From contig NZ_JAMQBK010000060.1 in assembly GCF_023701485.1 (NCBI RefSeq), positions 124,001-188,000 on the forward strand: 64,000 nucleotides of DNA. Direction: 5' to 3'. Below the pieces are notes generated by a model. The model had not been told where the DNA came from. It was given only the letters and a program-made list of their open reading frames with translations, and searched no databases. Source of the stretch: Aporhodopirellula aestuarii (lineage in GTDB: Bacteria; Planctomycetota; Planctomycetia; Pirellulales; Pirellulaceae). This document shows positions 1 to 10,259 of the stretch, piece by piece. Every line of letters starts with the position of its first letter. Position 1 is the first letter of the stretch. A program made the position numbers and the translations under genes.

Positions 1-2
1 TG

Positions 3-221
3 GGGACCGCGGCGACCGGTTTTTGGAAGCATCAGGTACATGACCAGCGACAGCGCTCGGAAGAAGCTCAAACTGAAGAAGTATCTCGAACGATTCGCTT
101 GAAACCGTCTGAAGATCAGCTCACAAGAGCCCGTTCACGTTTAACACATATCAGTCGCTCTTCAGTAGGCAGGCAGGAGTCATTCGCTAGTTTGCCCAAT
201 GATTCCTGCCAACCGGCTTAG
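3..221 (+). CDS. Possible 3' end of a gene cut by the window edge
   Basis: Frame 3 is open from the window edge to a TAG at 219-221. It reads as the end of a hydrophobic stretch (GTAATGFW) followed by a charged tail rich in Gln, Glu and Arg, as expected for a cytoplasmic tail after a membrane segment. Frame 1 is also open but stops at 102. The last ten codons lie in a dispersed repeat (191-221) and overlap the end of the minus-strand gene by four bases. No family can be named, and the call rests only on an open frame with plausible codons. Confidence 0.3.
   Translation, partial: GTAATGFWKHQVHDQRQRSEEAQTEEVSRTIRLKPSEDQLTRARSRLTHISRSSVGRQESFASLPNDSCQPA
191..221 (+). repeat. Dispersed intergenic repeat, family A, copy 1
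   Basis: This 31-base element matches 27 of 31 bases at 42269-42299 in the same orientation. Both copies begin TTTGCCCAAT and end in GCTTAG. Each lies at or just past the 3' end of a minus-strand gene. Its function is unknown. Confidence 0.55.
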
Positions 222-1042
222 TCCTTAAGGCTATTATCAACGTTTGACTTCGATTCGTTCGCCGAATTGGCGGGTGTCGGGTTGGCTCGATCGGCCACGA
301 AGCTCAGCACGGTTCCCTTCATGCCATCGAATTTGAACGTGGCTGACGCATCGGCTGTTCCTTCGCTTCCTTCGAGCAAGGCGTGAACTATCAATCCTTC
401 GTCTTCGCTGATCCGGTTTTCGACTTCCGTGATCATTACGGTTGGATTCTCGCCCAACCAAACATCCACTTTGTCGACGATCCCATCGAGTACCTCATCA
501 TTCGCGACTTCGATAAAGGATTCATGCATGAGAGGTTTCATTTTCTCATAATTTCGCTCTAAGAGTTGGGTAAAGAACTCTTTGGTACGCTCACGATATA
601 GCTCGTCGCTCGCCGGTCCGGTGAACCAATCGTTACCGAGCTTGTCTGGATTGATTTTGAATTTGATCAATTTGTCGTTTTGAAAAACGAACTCGCTGCT
701 CGCCACGCCATTCTCAAAGGTCATCTCGCCTGAGGTGGTCACAACACTTTTTCCGGGTGAGCCGTCGTAATGAATGTTGAAGTTCGTGCCGGATTCAAAT
801 TGACACTCTCCCATCACCGCGTTGACTTCTTTCATCCAAGCCAACATGACAGGTGCATCGACTTCGGTGCGGAGTGTTGGGTCGCAGAGATCGAGGAATG
901 CTTCAGGGTCTTCCGCAACAATGGTTTCGAAGACCGGACGTTGGTAAGCTTGGGTGGCGCTGGTGGCAAAATAGAATCCAATCCCACAAAGTGCCAGCAA
1001 CAAGAATCCGGCTCCCAATACCGCAATAATGACCCATTTCAT
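218..1042 (-). CDS. Membrane-anchored hypothetical protein, 274 aa
   Basis: The protein opens with one strong hydrophobic segment (about residues 3-28, rich in Leu, Gly and Phe) right after MKW, so it is an anchored exported protein with its body outside the cytoplasm. The body seems to hold two similar alpha/beta units (about residues 35-135 and 145-250). Each starts with a helix of the type YxRxxxFFxxLLxxNYEKMKPLMH and ends in short beta strands. This recalls NTF2-like or DUF3887-type units, but I cannot assign a family with certainty. The tail (255-274) is Asn/Ser-rich and disordered. The gene stands alone, with the HAD gene divergent upstream. No function is proposed. Confidence 0.75.
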   Translation of the reverse strand: MKWVIIAVLGAGFLLLALCGIGFYFATSATQAYQRPVFETIVAEDPEAFLDLCDPTLRTEVDAPVMLAWMKEVNAVMGECQFESGTNFNIHYDGSPGKSVVTTSGEMTFENGVASSEFVFQNDKLIKFKINPDKLGNDWFTGPASDELYRERTKEFFTQLLERNYEKMKPLMHESFIEVANDEVLDGIVDKVDVWLGENPTVMITEVENRISEDEGLIVHALLEGSEGTADASATFKFDGMKGTVLSFVADRANPTPANSANESKSNVDNSLKD

Positions 1043-1276
1043 TGCAATCTCTCCCCCCTGAAATCAGCTTCCGTTTTTGAGAGAAGCCGTGGTTGGTGGA
1101 CGTTCGAAAATCATCAAGGAAGCGACCGGGCTTGATGCTGCCCAGACACCGACCGGTCACCCTCCTTGTTTCCCAAGATAGTTAACCGAGGGACCCCCGT
1201 ATAGAATAACCGCTCACAACAAGCTCGATATGCGGTGTATAACAATCTCTCGCCACCTTTTAGCAATCCTCGAGTG

Positions 1277-2188
1277 ATGTCTCCTTTGCACACCTGTATT
1301 CCCACTTGTTTATCACCTGTGATCGACAATCGTCGACCACTCGAGCCCGCCCCGACCGAGATCGAGACGCAGTTATCATCACTCGGCAACGTCCGCGTGG
1401 TCGTTTTGGATGTGTATGGCACCTTGATCATCAGCGGCAGTGGCGACGTCGGCACGGCGGAAGATGTGCCAACGGCAACCGCCAGCCCGATCGGTTCCCA
1501 CGATCCCGTTGCTCAGGCCGTTTCGGCGTCGGGCGTCAAGGTTCTCGATCATTTGCCGTCGATGGAACAGATTCGGGCTCGCATCGAACGGGTCAATCGA
1601 TCCCGGTTATTCGACACCAATCCCCGACCCGAAGTAGAGATTTTGGATATTTGGCGAGCCGAATTCATCGAAGCCGGTCGGAGCGATATCGCCTTGGATC
1701 CTCCGCTCCTGGCCAACATCGTCGCGTGGTTTGAATCAATGATGAACCCGACATGGCCGATGCCGGGCGCCGCTGAGGCACTTGATCATCTACACGCGAG
1801 CGGCAAATCGCTCGGGATCGTCAGCAACGCCCAGGTTTTCACCATCCCGTTGGTGGAAGACTTGATCGATGGTCCGTTGGAAAGTCGGTTTGATTTGAAT
1901 CTCTGCCATTTTTCGAACCGGTATCGGGCATCAAAACCGGGGCCGTTGATGTTCGATCGTCTGGTTCGCGAAATGGCTCGCCGCAATATTGCCGCTGAAG
2001 AGGCGGTATACGTCGGCAATGACATGCTCAACGATGTCTTTGCGGCCAAAAATGCTGGATTGAAGACCGCTTTGTTCGCGGGCGACGCCCGCAGCTTGCG
2101 ATTACGGCAAGATCATCCCTCTTGCGCTGACTTGTCGGCCGACGTGGTGATCACATCGTGGAATCACCTATTAGAGTGTATTAGGTGA
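1277..2188 (+). CDS. HAD-superfamily hydrolase, probable sugar-phosphate phosphatase
   Basis: All four HAD motifs are visible. Motif I is DVYGTL, with the nucleophile at residue 45 counted from ATG 1277. Motif II is IVSNAQ, motif III is the Lys in KPGPLMF, and motif IV is GNDMLNDVFAAKNAG. The fold is that of the GS1/phosphoglycolate-phosphatase branch, with a helical cap between motifs I and II. I chose ATG 1277; an in-frame GTG at 1235 would add 14 residues. It lies 31 bases upstream of a GT4 glycosyltransferase and a GH13_18 phosphorylase. A natural role would be dephosphorylating a phospho-disaccharide made by the GT4 enzyme. That role is inferred from context; the family call is firm. Confidence 0.82.
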   Translation: MSPLHTCIPTCLSPVIDNRRPLEPAPTEIETQLSSLGNVRVVVLDVYGTLIISGSGDVGTAEDVPTATASPIGSHDPVAQAVSASGVKVLDHLPSMEQIRARIERVNRSRLFDTNPRPEVEILDIWRAEFIEAGRSDIALDPPLLANIVAWFESMMNPTWPMPGAAEALDHLHASGKSLGIVSNAQVFTIPLVEDLIDGPLESRFDLNLCHFSNRYRASKPGPLMFDRLVREMARRNIAAEEAVYVGNDMLNDVFAAKNAGLKTALFAGDARSLRLRQDHPSCADLSADVVITSWNHLLECIR

Positions 2189-2219
2189 AGGTCATTTAAA
2201 CCCTCGATCGTGAGTAGTG

Positions 2220-3485
2220 ATGGGCGTTCAAATTGGATTCGTGGGAACCCGTTTCGCGGGCACCGATGGGGTGTCTCTCGAAAGCGCTAAATGGGCACAG
2301 GTCCTCTGGGATCATCGCCACGTCAGCCACTGGTACAGCGGGCTGAGCGATCGTGACCCCACGGTTTCGATGGTGGTACCGCACGCCTATTTCAACCATC
2401 CCGACATCCAATGGATCAACCGGCGGGCGTTCGGGACGCGGACGCGAACGCCCGATGTGACGCAGCGAATCTACACGCTCGCGGACTATCTCAAGGGGAC
2501 GTTGTACGATTTTACGCAGCGATATCACCTCGATCTGTTGATCGTTCAGAACGCGTTATGCATTCCGATGAACATCCCGCTCGGCGTCGCGTTGACGAAC
2601 TTCATCGCCGAGACCGGATTCCCGACGATCGCCCACCATCACGACTTTTATTGGGAAAGAGATCGTTTCAGCGTCAGCGCGGTCACCGACATGCTTTGGA
2701 TGGCGTTCCCCCCTGCCCTGCCCCAAATCCAAAATGTGACGATCAACTCGTTCGCTCAGGAAGACCTTTCCCACCGGCGAGGTGTTTCGTCAGTGCTCGT
2801 TCCCAACGTGCTCGATTTCGAAAACCCGCCCCCGGAAGCGGATGATTACGCGAGATGCTTTCGCAAAGACATCGGTATCGCCGAGGACGACATCCTTTTC
2901 CTGCAACCCACCCGCGTTGTCCCTCGCAAAGGCATCGAACATGCAATTTCGCTGGTCGCCGCCCTGAAGGATGATCGCTGCAAGCTCGTGATCTCGCACG
3001 CCAGCGGCGACGAGGGAAACGAGTATCTGCAAGTGTTGCATGATCTCGCCGCCCAAAGCGGCGTGGATTTGCGATTAGTCGACGATCAAGTCGGTGACAA
3101 ACGCGGCCTCAACGCCGATGGCAATCGCGTCTACACCCTCGCAGACGCCTACTCACAAGCCGACTTCATCACCTATCCGAGTATCTACGAGGGATTCGGT
3201 AATGCGCTCTTAGAAGCGTTTTATTACCGCAAACCGTTGCTGGTGAATCGCTATTCCATCTACGTCGCTGACATCGAACCGAAGGGTGCGAGAGTGATTT
3301 CGATGGACGGCTACCTGACCAAAGACGTGGTCGCCAAAGTCAAGCGGATCATCAGCGACCAAGCGTTTCGTGAAGAAATGGTGGATTTCAATTACGAAAT
3401 CGGCCGTGCGTTTTTCTCTTACGGGGTGCTGCGTCGGAAGCTCCGCGCACTCGTCACCAACTTCACCGGACAGGATAACTTGTGA
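2220..3485 (+). CDS. Family 4 glycosyltransferase
   Basis: This is a GT-B retaining glycosyltransferase of about 421 residues. The C-terminal half has the GT4 signature: the start of the donor domain at [16 protein letters not shown] (about 227-242), and the E-x7-E pair in [12 protein letters not shown] (Glu 324 and Glu 332), which holds the nucleotide sugar. The N-terminal half starts with a Rossmann strand ([17 protein letters not shown]), and its glycine loop would receive the acceptor. No signal peptide or membrane span is seen, so it is cytoplasmic. GTG 2217 is an alternative start. The stop overlaps the next start by four bases (GTGA), so the two are coupled. The partner phosphorylase suggests the product is a small soluble disaccharide or glycoside rather than a cell-wall polymer. 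Confidence 0.85.
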   Translation: MGVQIGFVGTRFAGTDGVSLESAKWAQVLWDHRHVSHWYSGLSDRDPTVSMVVPHAYFNHPDIQWINRRAFGTRTRTPDVTQRIYTLADYLKGTLYDFTQRYHLDLLIVQNALCIPMNIPLGVALTNFIAETGFPTIAHHHDFYWERDRFSVSAVTDMLWMAFPPALPQIQNVTINSFAQEDLSHRRGVSSVLVPNVLDFENPPPEADDYARCFRKDIGIAEDDILFLQPTRVVPRKGIEHAISLVAALKDDRCKLVISHASGDEGNEYLQVLHDLAAQSGVDLRLVDDQVGDKRGLNADGNRVYTLADAYSQADFITYPSIYEGFGNALLEAFYYRKPLLVNRYSIYVADIEPKGARVISMDGYLTKDVVAKVKRIISDQAFREEMVDFNYEIGRAFFSYGVLRRKLRALVTNFTGQDNL

Positions 3486-5293
3486 GTGAATCAACCGCTG
3501 AGACGCTGCGACATCGGATCAAGGATGTTTACGGGCATGTGCCACTCTCCTTGTTCGACGGATTGCTGCACTTAGTGGGTGAAAGCTCAGGATCCGATGG
3601 CGGGACGAATCGAGACGGGGAGAACGCGGATTCGACTTTAACGCCCTCGGCGGCACCGGCACGATCAACCGCACCGGGCAAGTTATGGGATCATCGAGAT
3701 GTGGTGTTGATCACCTACGCCGACCAAGTTCGCGAGCCAAATCCTGGTGATGGACGTGAGGATGCTCCTCCCACTCCAGCCCGTTCGCCGCTCGCCGCCC
3801 AGCATCGTTTTCTCGTCGATCACGGTCTCAATGAGTTAATCCGATGTGTGCATTTGCTGCCCTTCTGCCCTTCGACGAGCGATGACGGGTTTTCGGTCGC
3901 CGATTACCTCCGCGTCGATCCTGACTTCGGCACGTGGGAGGACATCGCCAACCTCGGTGGCGATTTTGACCTGATGTACGACCTCGTGCTCAACCACTCG
4001 TCCCAGCAGCACGAGTGGTTTCAACAGTTTCTCGCTGGTGATCCGGAGTATGCCGATTTCTACACGACCGCGGATCCGACGATCGACCTATCAGAAGTGA
4101 TCCGCCCCCGAAGCCTGCCTTTGCTGACTTCGTTTGAATCCGCCGAAGGGCCGATCTCGGTTTGGACGACATTCAGTGCCGATCAAGTCGATCTGAACTA
4201 CGCCAACCCGGATGTCATGTTGGCGATGATCGAGACGCTGGTCGAATACGCTCGCCGGGGTGCCAGGATTGTTCGGCTCGACGCGATCGCGTTTTTGTGG
4301 AAGGAGATTGGCTCGTCGTGTTTGCATTTGCCACAAACCCACGCCGCGGTGAAGTTGATGCGGTGGGTGCTCGATCATGCCGTGCCGGGGACGTTGATCC
4401 TGACGGAGACCAACGTGCCGCACCGGGAGAACGTGAGCTATTTCGGATCGGGCGATGACGAGGCCCACATGGTCTACCAGTTCAGCCTCCCACCGCTGCT
4501 GCTCGATGCCATCCACAGCGGCGACACGAGCGTCCTGACTGAATGGATGGGCAGCCTCACTCTGCCATCGGACGAGACTACCTATTTCAATTTCACCGCC
4601 TCGCACGACGGCATCGGTGTGCGGCCCGCTGAAGGTTTGTTGCCGCCCGAAAGGATCGACGCCCTGGTGAAAATAGTCCGCGACGCCGGTGGCAAGGTCG
4701 GCATGCGGGCTCAGAGCGACGGTAGCGAAAGCCCCTACGAACTGAACATCACCTACCTCGATGCGGTCGCCGATCGACGACAGGTTTCGCCGGCGGAACA
4801 CTCCCGCCGATTCTTGGCGACGCAGGCGGTGATGCTATCCATGCGAGGGATCCCCGCTATCTATTTCCACTCGCTCGTTGGTTCGCCCTGCGACTTTGCC
4901 GCCGTCGAATCGTCCGGCATCAACCGCCGGATCAATCGCCACAAATACGATCGCTCGGAACTCGAGTCGGCGCTGCTGGGACCTGATTCGCTGCAGCGTC
5001 AGGTGATGGACGGCTACCGGCAATTGCTCGACGTCCGCCGGTCCCAGACCGCGTTCGACCCCGCCGCCACACAAACGATGCTAGACCTGCCCACCGACGG
5101 TCTGATCGGTTGGGTCCGTCAAATTCCCGGCGAGGCACCGCTCATCGTCGTCGCCAATTTGAGCGGTCAACCTCGATCAATCGACCCCGCGCTGCTGCCT
5201 TCCGGGTACCGCCTCGACGTGCTCGCGGAGGAGGACTTAGACCCGTCCAAGCCACTCGATGTCCGACCATTTCAGGTGCGTTGGATGGTCTGA
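3482..5293 (+). CDS. GH13 subfamily 18 sugar phosphorylase (sucrose- or glucosylglycerate-phosphorylase type)
   Basis: This 603-residue alpha-amylase-fold enzyme shows the GH13_18 pattern. The catalytic nucleophile is in [12 protein letters not shown] (Asp 267), the acid/base in LTETNVPH (Glu 309), and the third acidic residue in [11 protein letters not shown]. The segment after the nucleophile ([16 protein letters not shown]) resembles, from memory, the glucosylglycerate and sucrose-6-phosphate phosphorylase branch more than classical sucrose phosphorylase. Such enzymes split an alpha-glucoside with phosphate to give glucose 1-phosphate. An unusual low-complexity insert (about residues 32-66, Ser/Asp/Thr/Pro-rich) sits before the first barrel strand. 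It starts with GTG, overlapping the stop of the GT4 gene. The real substrate cannot be read from sequence. Confidence 0.83.
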   Translation: MSESTAETLRHRIKDVYGHVPLSLFDGLLHLVGESSGSDGGTNRDGENADSTLTPSAAPARSTAPGKLWDHRDVVLITYADQVREPNPGDGREDAPPTPARSPLAAQHRFLVDHGLNELIRCVHLLPFCPSTSDDGFSVADYLRVDPDFGTWEDIANLGGDFDLMYDLVLNHSSQQHEWFQQFLAGDPEYADFYTTADPTIDLSEVIRPRSLPLLTSFESAEGPISVWTTFSADQVDLNYANPDVMLAMIETLVEYARRGARIVRLDAIAFLWKEIGSSCLHLPQTHAAVKLMRWVLDHAVPGTLILTETNVPHRENVSYFGSGDDEAHMVYQFSLPPLLLDAIHSGDTSVLTEWMGSLTLPSDETTYFNFTASHDGIGVRPAEGLLPPERIDALVKIVRDAGGKVGMRAQSDGSESPYELNITYLDAVADRRQVSPAEHSRRFLATQAVMLSMRGIPAIYFHSLVGSPCDFAAVESSGINRRINRHKYDRSELESALLGPDSLQRQVMDGYRQLLDVRRSQTAFDPAATQTMLDLPTDGLIGWVRQIPGEAPLIVVANLSGQPRSIDPALLPSGYRLDVLAEEDLDPSKPLDVRPFQVRWMV

Positions 5294-5315
5294 GAGTCCG
5301 GGAGATTTTTCCCAC

Positions 5316-5657
5316 TCAGGCACCGGTTTGCTCGGCGACCCAACTGGCATAACCTGGGCTCGCCGCGGTGACCTGCGTGACCAAAATCTGGGGCTCGTCA
5401 TAGGGGTGATTTTCGGCGAGCCACTCCATCAACGGCGACGACAATGCGGCCCTGGTTTTGATAATCAGCCGGTACTCCTGATCGACGTGCAGCCTTCCTT
5501 CCCACCGGTAGTGACTCTCCACCGGCGAGTCGATTTGGACGCAGGCAGCCAACCCCTTTTCCAACATCGATGATGCAAGTCGCCGCGCCGTTTCTTGCTT
5601 GTCGACGGTCGTCCAAACGATCGCCAACGCCTCCATCTGTGAATTATTTTCGCTCAT
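5316..5657 (-). CDS. cutA: Divalent-cation tolerance protein CutA
   Basis: The 113-residue product has the full CutA ferredoxin-like trimer pattern: an early strand (ALAIVWTTV), a helix ending in LEKGLAACVQI, the YRWEGRLHVDQEYRLIIKT hairpin, then HPYDEPQILV near the C-terminus. CutA proteins are linked to copper tolerance, but their biochemical role is unsettled. A Shine-Dalgarno-like AGGAG lies about eight bases before the ATG. The gene converges on the phosphorylase gene with only 22 bases between the two stops, and its start faces the candidate origin region. Confidence 0.92.
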   Translation of the reverse strand: MSENNSQMEALAIVWTTVDKQETARRLASSMLEKGLAACVQIDSPVESHYRWEGRLHVDQEYRLIIKTRAALSSPLMEWLAENHPYDEPQILVTQVTAASPGYASWVAEQTGA

Positions 5658-5699
5658 TTTTTGCTCCTGTTTGGGGGCGTTCCAGCTTACCTAGCCCGC

Positions 5700-6012
5700 T
5701 GTTCACCCTGTGGAAAAGCTGTCTTTTCAGTGTCTGCTTACTGTCGATCTCTGTCGACCATTTGACCACCCCTGAGCCGCGACTGTCTGGAACTGTCCAG
5801 AACGCTGACATTTATCGACAGCTTCCAGACATCGGGAAGACAAGTTATCCACACGTGAACAAGACGTGGTTTTGCCCTGTTTCGCCAGTGATTTGCGTCC
5901 TTATCGTCCAACCGTCGACACTCGATGTCCGCACATTACGACGACGACGAAGAAAGATATTAAGTTCTTTGATAGCAAAACCTCTGAGTGAGTCAGTTGG
6001 TTGCTAGCAACC
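5700..6012. other. Candidate replication origin: DnaA-box-like cluster upstream of dnaN
   Basis: The 467-base spacer between cutA and dnaN holds a perfect consensus DnaA box, TTATCCACA, at 5845-5853. TTTTCCACA lies on the minus strand at 5709-5717. Two partial matches, TTATCGACA (5812-5820) and TTATCGTCC (5901-5909), lie between and beyond. Several TGTCGA motifs surround them, and a short AT-rich stretch follows at 5951-5980. Bacterial origins often lie beside dnaA or dnaN, and here dnaN is followed by a DciA-type helicase-loader gene. dnaA is not in the window. The boxes are direct observations; calling this an origin is inference. Confidence 0.4.
5999..6012. promoter_or_regulatory. Perfect 14-bp palindrome GGTTGCTAGCAACC upstream of dnaN
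   Basis: The sequence reads the same on both strands and lies about 110 bases before the dnaN start, at the edge of the DnaA-box cluster. It could be an operator for a dimeric regulator or part of the origin. No matching copy was noticed elsewhere in the window. Confidence 0.35.
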
Positions 6013-6124
6013 TCCGTGATGGCTCCCGAGTCGCTTTCAAATTTGAGGGGGTGCGTCGCTGAGGCCGCCCCGGTAAAACATCCACTCGACCAACGGTATC
6101 CGTCGCTAACGAAAACACTCGCCC

Positions 6125-7243
6125 ATGAAGATCACCTGTCAACGAGACATTCTTGCCAACGCGTTCGCACTGGCCGCTAGCATCGCGCCATCTCGGTCGC
6201 CCAAGGAGATTTTGCAGAACGTGAAGATCACCGCCGCGGGTAGCAAGTTGACCCTTTCGGCGACGGACCAAGAGGTGGGAATCCGGTTGGATGTGACCGA
6301 GGGGGTGGAGATCGAAACTGAAGGCACGGCGTTGTTGCCGGTGCAGCGAACCGGGGCGATTTTCCGGGAGAGCAACGACGAAAAAATTACCATCGAAACC
6401 GACGAATCGGGCATCCGAATTTCGGGCAGCCGCAGCAAGTTTCGCCTGCCCGGGAACAACCCTGATGAGTTTCCGACGGTGCGAGAATTCGACGAAGAGA
6501 AGTACCATCAAATCAGCACGCGGCTGTTCCGTGAAATGCTCAAACGGACCGCCTTCGCGACCGATTCGGAGTCCAGCCGATATGCCCTAGGCGGGGTGCT
6601 GTTGGAGATGGAAGAGAACACCGTGATCGCGGTCGGGACCGATGGCCGTCGCTTGGCACGGATGGAAGGCACCGGTGAACCGGTCGGCGGTCACCAGACC
6701 AACGGCATGACAACGATCGTTCCGACACGGGCGATCGCCCTGATCGAAAAGGCACTCAGCGACAAGGACGATACCGTCGAGGTCGCGTCGCGCGGAAACG
6801 ATCTTCTGATCCGGACCCCGCGGGCGGTGATCTCGAGCCGATTGGTCGAAGGTCGATATCCGAACTGGCGGCAGGTGCTTCCCAAACGCGAGAATGCGGT
6901 TCAGATCGATGTGACGGTGGGGCCGCTGTTTGCCGCTTTGCGTCAGGCCGCCATCGTGACTGATATCGACAGCCGCGGGGTCGATTTCACGTTTGCCGAC
7001 GGGACACTGAAATTGGAGGCGTCGACCGCTGACCTCGGCGAGTCGCAGATCGAACTTCCGATCGTCTATGATGGTGAATCGATCACGTTGACAATGGACC
7101 ATCGGTACCTAGCGGATTTCTGCAAGGTGATGGATTCGGAAGCGACGTTTGTGATGGAGATCGAAAGCTCGAAGTCCCCTGCCCTGCTCAACACCGACGA
7201 CGGGTATGCTTATGTCATCATGCCGATGGCTCGCGATCGTTAA
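6125..7243 (+). CDS. dnaN: DNA polymerase III sliding clamp, beta subunit
   Basis: The length (372 residues) and the three repeated clamp domains fit DnaN. Domain 1 starts MKITCQRDILANAFALAASI. Domain 2 holds RYALGGVLLEMEENTVIAVGTDGRRLA. Domain 3 ends in the typical C-terminus YAYVIMPMARDR, where VIMPM forms part of the protein-binding groove. The clamp is a ring dimer that tethers polymerase III to DNA. No Shine-Dalgarno site is seen before the ATG. The next gene starts nine bases after the stop, so the two are probably one transcript. Confidence 0.97.
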   Translation: MKITCQRDILANAFALAASIAPSRSPKEILQNVKITAAGSKLTLSATDQEVGIRLDVTEGVEIETEGTALLPVQRTGAIFRESNDEKITIETDESGIRISGSRSKFRLPGNNPDEFPTVREFDEEKYHQISTRLFREMLKRTAFATDSESSRYALGGVLLEMEENTVIAVGTDGRRLARMEGTGEPVGGHQTNGMTTIVPTRAIALIEKALSDKDDTVEVASRGNDLLIRTPRAVISSRLVEGRYPNWRQVLPKRENAVQIDVTVGPLFAALRQAAIVTDIDSRGVDFTFADGTLKLEASTADLGESQIELPIVYDGESITLTMDHRYLADFCKVMDSEATFVMEIESSKSPALLNTDDGYAYVIMPMARDR

Positions 7244-7252
7244 GGCTAGCAA

Positions 7253-7597
7253 TTGAAAAAGAACGTCCCAAACCCGGATGATGAACGGGGACGCGGTGCT
7301 CGCCGTATCGGGACCATCGTTTCCCAATTGATGAGCCGGCGGGGCTACGCGAGTGTCGCCAGCGACAATGCGATGACCGCCTCGATTGCCAAGAGCGTGG
7401 GACCGGCTCTGGCGGGCAGCATCATGGTCGGCAAGCTCAACCGCGGTGTGTTGCAGGTCTACGCGGTCGACAGCGTCGTGATGCAGGAACTCACGTTTCA
7501 AAAACGTCAGATTCTCCGAGCGCTGATCAAGGATCACCCGCAAGCCAAGATCACAGATATCCGGTTCAAGCTAGGCGCACAAAAATCCGGCGGGTGA
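7253..7597 (+). CDS. DciA-like DUF721 protein (probable replicative helicase loader)
   Basis: The 114-residue protein carries a DUF721 domain: an N-terminal helix (IGTIVSQLMSRRGYA), a strand GKLNRGVLQVYAVDSVVMQEL, and a helix and strand ending in KITDIRFKLG. DUF721 proteins include DciA, which loads DnaB in bacteria that lack DnaC or DnaI, and DciA genes are often near dnaA, dnaN or recF. The start is TTG, supported by AAGG about seven bases upstream and by the short gap after dnaN. The first 15 residues are charged and probably flexible. Family call good; role from family knowledge and location. Confidence 0.8.
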   Translation: MKKNVPNPDDERGRGARRIGTIVSQLMSRRGYASVASDNAMTASIAKSVGPALAGSIMVGKLNRGVLQVYAVDSVVMQELTFQKRQILRALIKDHPQAKITDIRFKLGAQKSGG

Positions 7598-7759
7598 GTG
7601 GTCGTTTGGCGAGTCGGTTGGCGGAGTGTTCCCCGTTTGGACGAGCGTAGCTACATTGGGGCCATCGGATGAAGTCGCGAACGCTGAGTGAACGCTCGGC
7701 CACGCGATCCAACTAGGCTTCCGATTTTCAGCCCTCGACACTCACTCCGCATCCCATCC

Positions 7760-8530
<771 letters not shown>

Positions 8531-8608
8531 CTCCTTGACCTGAACCGCTATCGCAAGGAACATGTCGGTCAAACTTTCCCGAAGGCGTTTTTCCCCCACC
8601 CGAAGTGA

Positions 8609-10186
8609 TTGCTCGTGTCTGATGTGGTTCCAGTTCGTAATGCGTTGATTAGTGTCAGTGACAAGATGGGGCTGACCGATCTGGCCGCAGGTCTGCGTGC
8701 CGCTGGCGTGACGATTTACAGCACCGGAGGGACCCGGTCTCACTTGGAAAATTCCGGCATCGAGGTCGAAGATGTCGCGAATTACACGGGTTTTCCCGAA
8801 ATGCTCGACGGACGCGTCAAAACGCTCCACCCGAGAATTTTCGCCGGGATCCTCGCCCGCCGCGATCGAGAAGATCATCTCGAAACGATCGCCGAACATG
8901 ACATCGAGCCGTTCGACCTCGTGGTGGTAAACCTCTACCCCTTCGCAGCCACGGCGAGTCGTGCCGGTGTCAGCCGCGAAGAATGCATCGAGCAAATCGA
9001 CATCGGCGGCCCCAGCCTCGTGCGAGCGGCGGCAAAAAATCAAAACGATGTGGCCATAGCGACCAGCCCCGAACAATACAGCGAGATCATCGAGCAGTTG
9101 CAGAGTATCGGCGGAACGACCGCCGAACTACGCAAACAACTCGCCGCAGAAGCCTTCGATCACACCGCGAGCTACGACCGGGCAATCGCGGATTATCTGC
9201 AAGGCGAAACTGTCAGTGGTGAGTTCCCGCAAACCATGCACGTGACGCTGCGTCGCAAGACCCAACTCCGCTACGGTGAGAACCCTCATCAACGAGCCGC
9301 CCTCTACAGTGACCGCAACGATCGATCAGCCAATTTGGTATCGGCACGTCAAATCAGCGGCAAGGAGCTCTCCTACAACAACTTGCTCGACCTCGACGCG
9401 GCGCTCGAAATCGTTCGTGGATTTGCCAATCCCGCCGCTTCCGTCATTAAGCACAACAACCCTTGTGGTGCAGCAACAGCGACGACGTTGGTCGAAGCGG
9501 TTACCAGTGCGATGGCTGGTGACCCATTGAGTGCGTTCGGAAGTGTGATCGGAATCAACCGGACCGTGGATCTCGCCACGGCGGAGTTCTTGTGCGAACC
9601 GGGACTTTTCATCGAAGCGATTGTCGCTCCCGATTTCGAAGCCAGTGCGGTGGGACTGCTCACCACGCGTCCGCGTTGGAAAGAGAATGTCCGATTGATG
9701 CAGGTCGGACGACTCGACAGTGACCCCTCCAAACTCGCTCGCCGTTTCATCAGCGGCGGGATGTTGGTCCAAGACGCCGATTGCATGTCCAGTTCGTCGT
9801 TGCAGTGGAAGACTGTCACGGAGACGCCTGTCGACAAAGAACTGTGGGACGATATTTCGTTCGGTTGGGAGATGGTGCGACACGTTAAGAGTAACGCCAT
9901 CGTGCTCGCTAAAGACACGTCCTTGGTTGGCGTTGGTGCCGGACAGATGAGCCGCGTCGACAGCGTCGAGATCGCCATCGACAAAGCGGGTGAACGATGC
10001 GAAGGATCGATTCTCGCGAGCGACGCGTTCTTCCCCTTCCCTGATTCGATCGAAGCGGCAGCCAAAGCAGGCGTTGTCGCCATCATCCAACCAGGCGGAT
10101 CTCGACGTGATAATGAAGTGATCGCCGCTTGCGATCAGTTCGAAATCCCCATGGTCTTCACCGGCCGCCGACACTTCAAACACTAA
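8609..10186 (+). CDS. purH: Bifunctional AICAR transformylase / IMP cyclohydrolase
   Basis: The 525-residue protein has both PurH domains. The N-terminal IMP cyclohydrolase domain (about 1-200) has NALISVSDKMGL, YSTGGTRSHLE and DGRVKTLHPRIFAG. The C-terminal formyltransferase domain has the catalytic Lys-His of IKHNNPCG and ends in VFTGRRHFKH. It catalyses the last two steps of IMP synthesis. The start is TTG 8609 or GTG 8615; both are close to the conserved N-terminus. The gene follows hisF by 78 bases and uses AICAR made by HisF, so the pairing makes metabolic sense. Confidence 0.97.
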   Translation: MLVSDVVPVRNALISVSDKMGLTDLAAGLRAAGVTIYSTGGTRSHLENSGIEVEDVANYTGFPEMLDGRVKTLHPRIFAGILARRDREDHLETIAEHDIEPFDLVVVNLYPFAATASRAGVSREECIEQIDIGGPSLVRAAAKNQNDVAIATSPEQYSEIIEQLQSIGGTTAELRKQLAAEAFDHTASYDRAIADYLQGETVSGEFPQTMHVTLRRKTQLRYGENPHQRAALYSDRNDRSANLVSARQISGKELSYNNLLDLDAALEIVRGFANPAASVIKHNNPCGAATATTLVEAVTSAMAGDPLSAFGSVIGINRTVDLATAEFLCEPGLFIEAIVAPDFEASAVGLLTTRPRWKENVRLMQVGRLDSDPSKLARRFISGGMLVQDADCMSSSSLQWKTVTETPVDKELWDDISFGWEMVRHVKSNAIVLAKDTSLVGVGAGQMSRVDSVEIAIDKAGERCEGSILASDAFFPFPDSIEAAAKAGVVAIIQPGGSRRDNEVIAACDQFEIPMVFTGRRHFKH

Positions 10187-10259
10187 GTCGGCTGAGCTTG
10201 CGATGTGTTCGATCCAATACGGACACCGATACGGCCGCGGCGATGGCATGCAGTCTCGA

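Noticed and set aside
4091-4801. Minus-strand open frame inside the phosphorylase gene
   Set aside because: It is antisense to the catalytic core of a clear GH13 enzyme.
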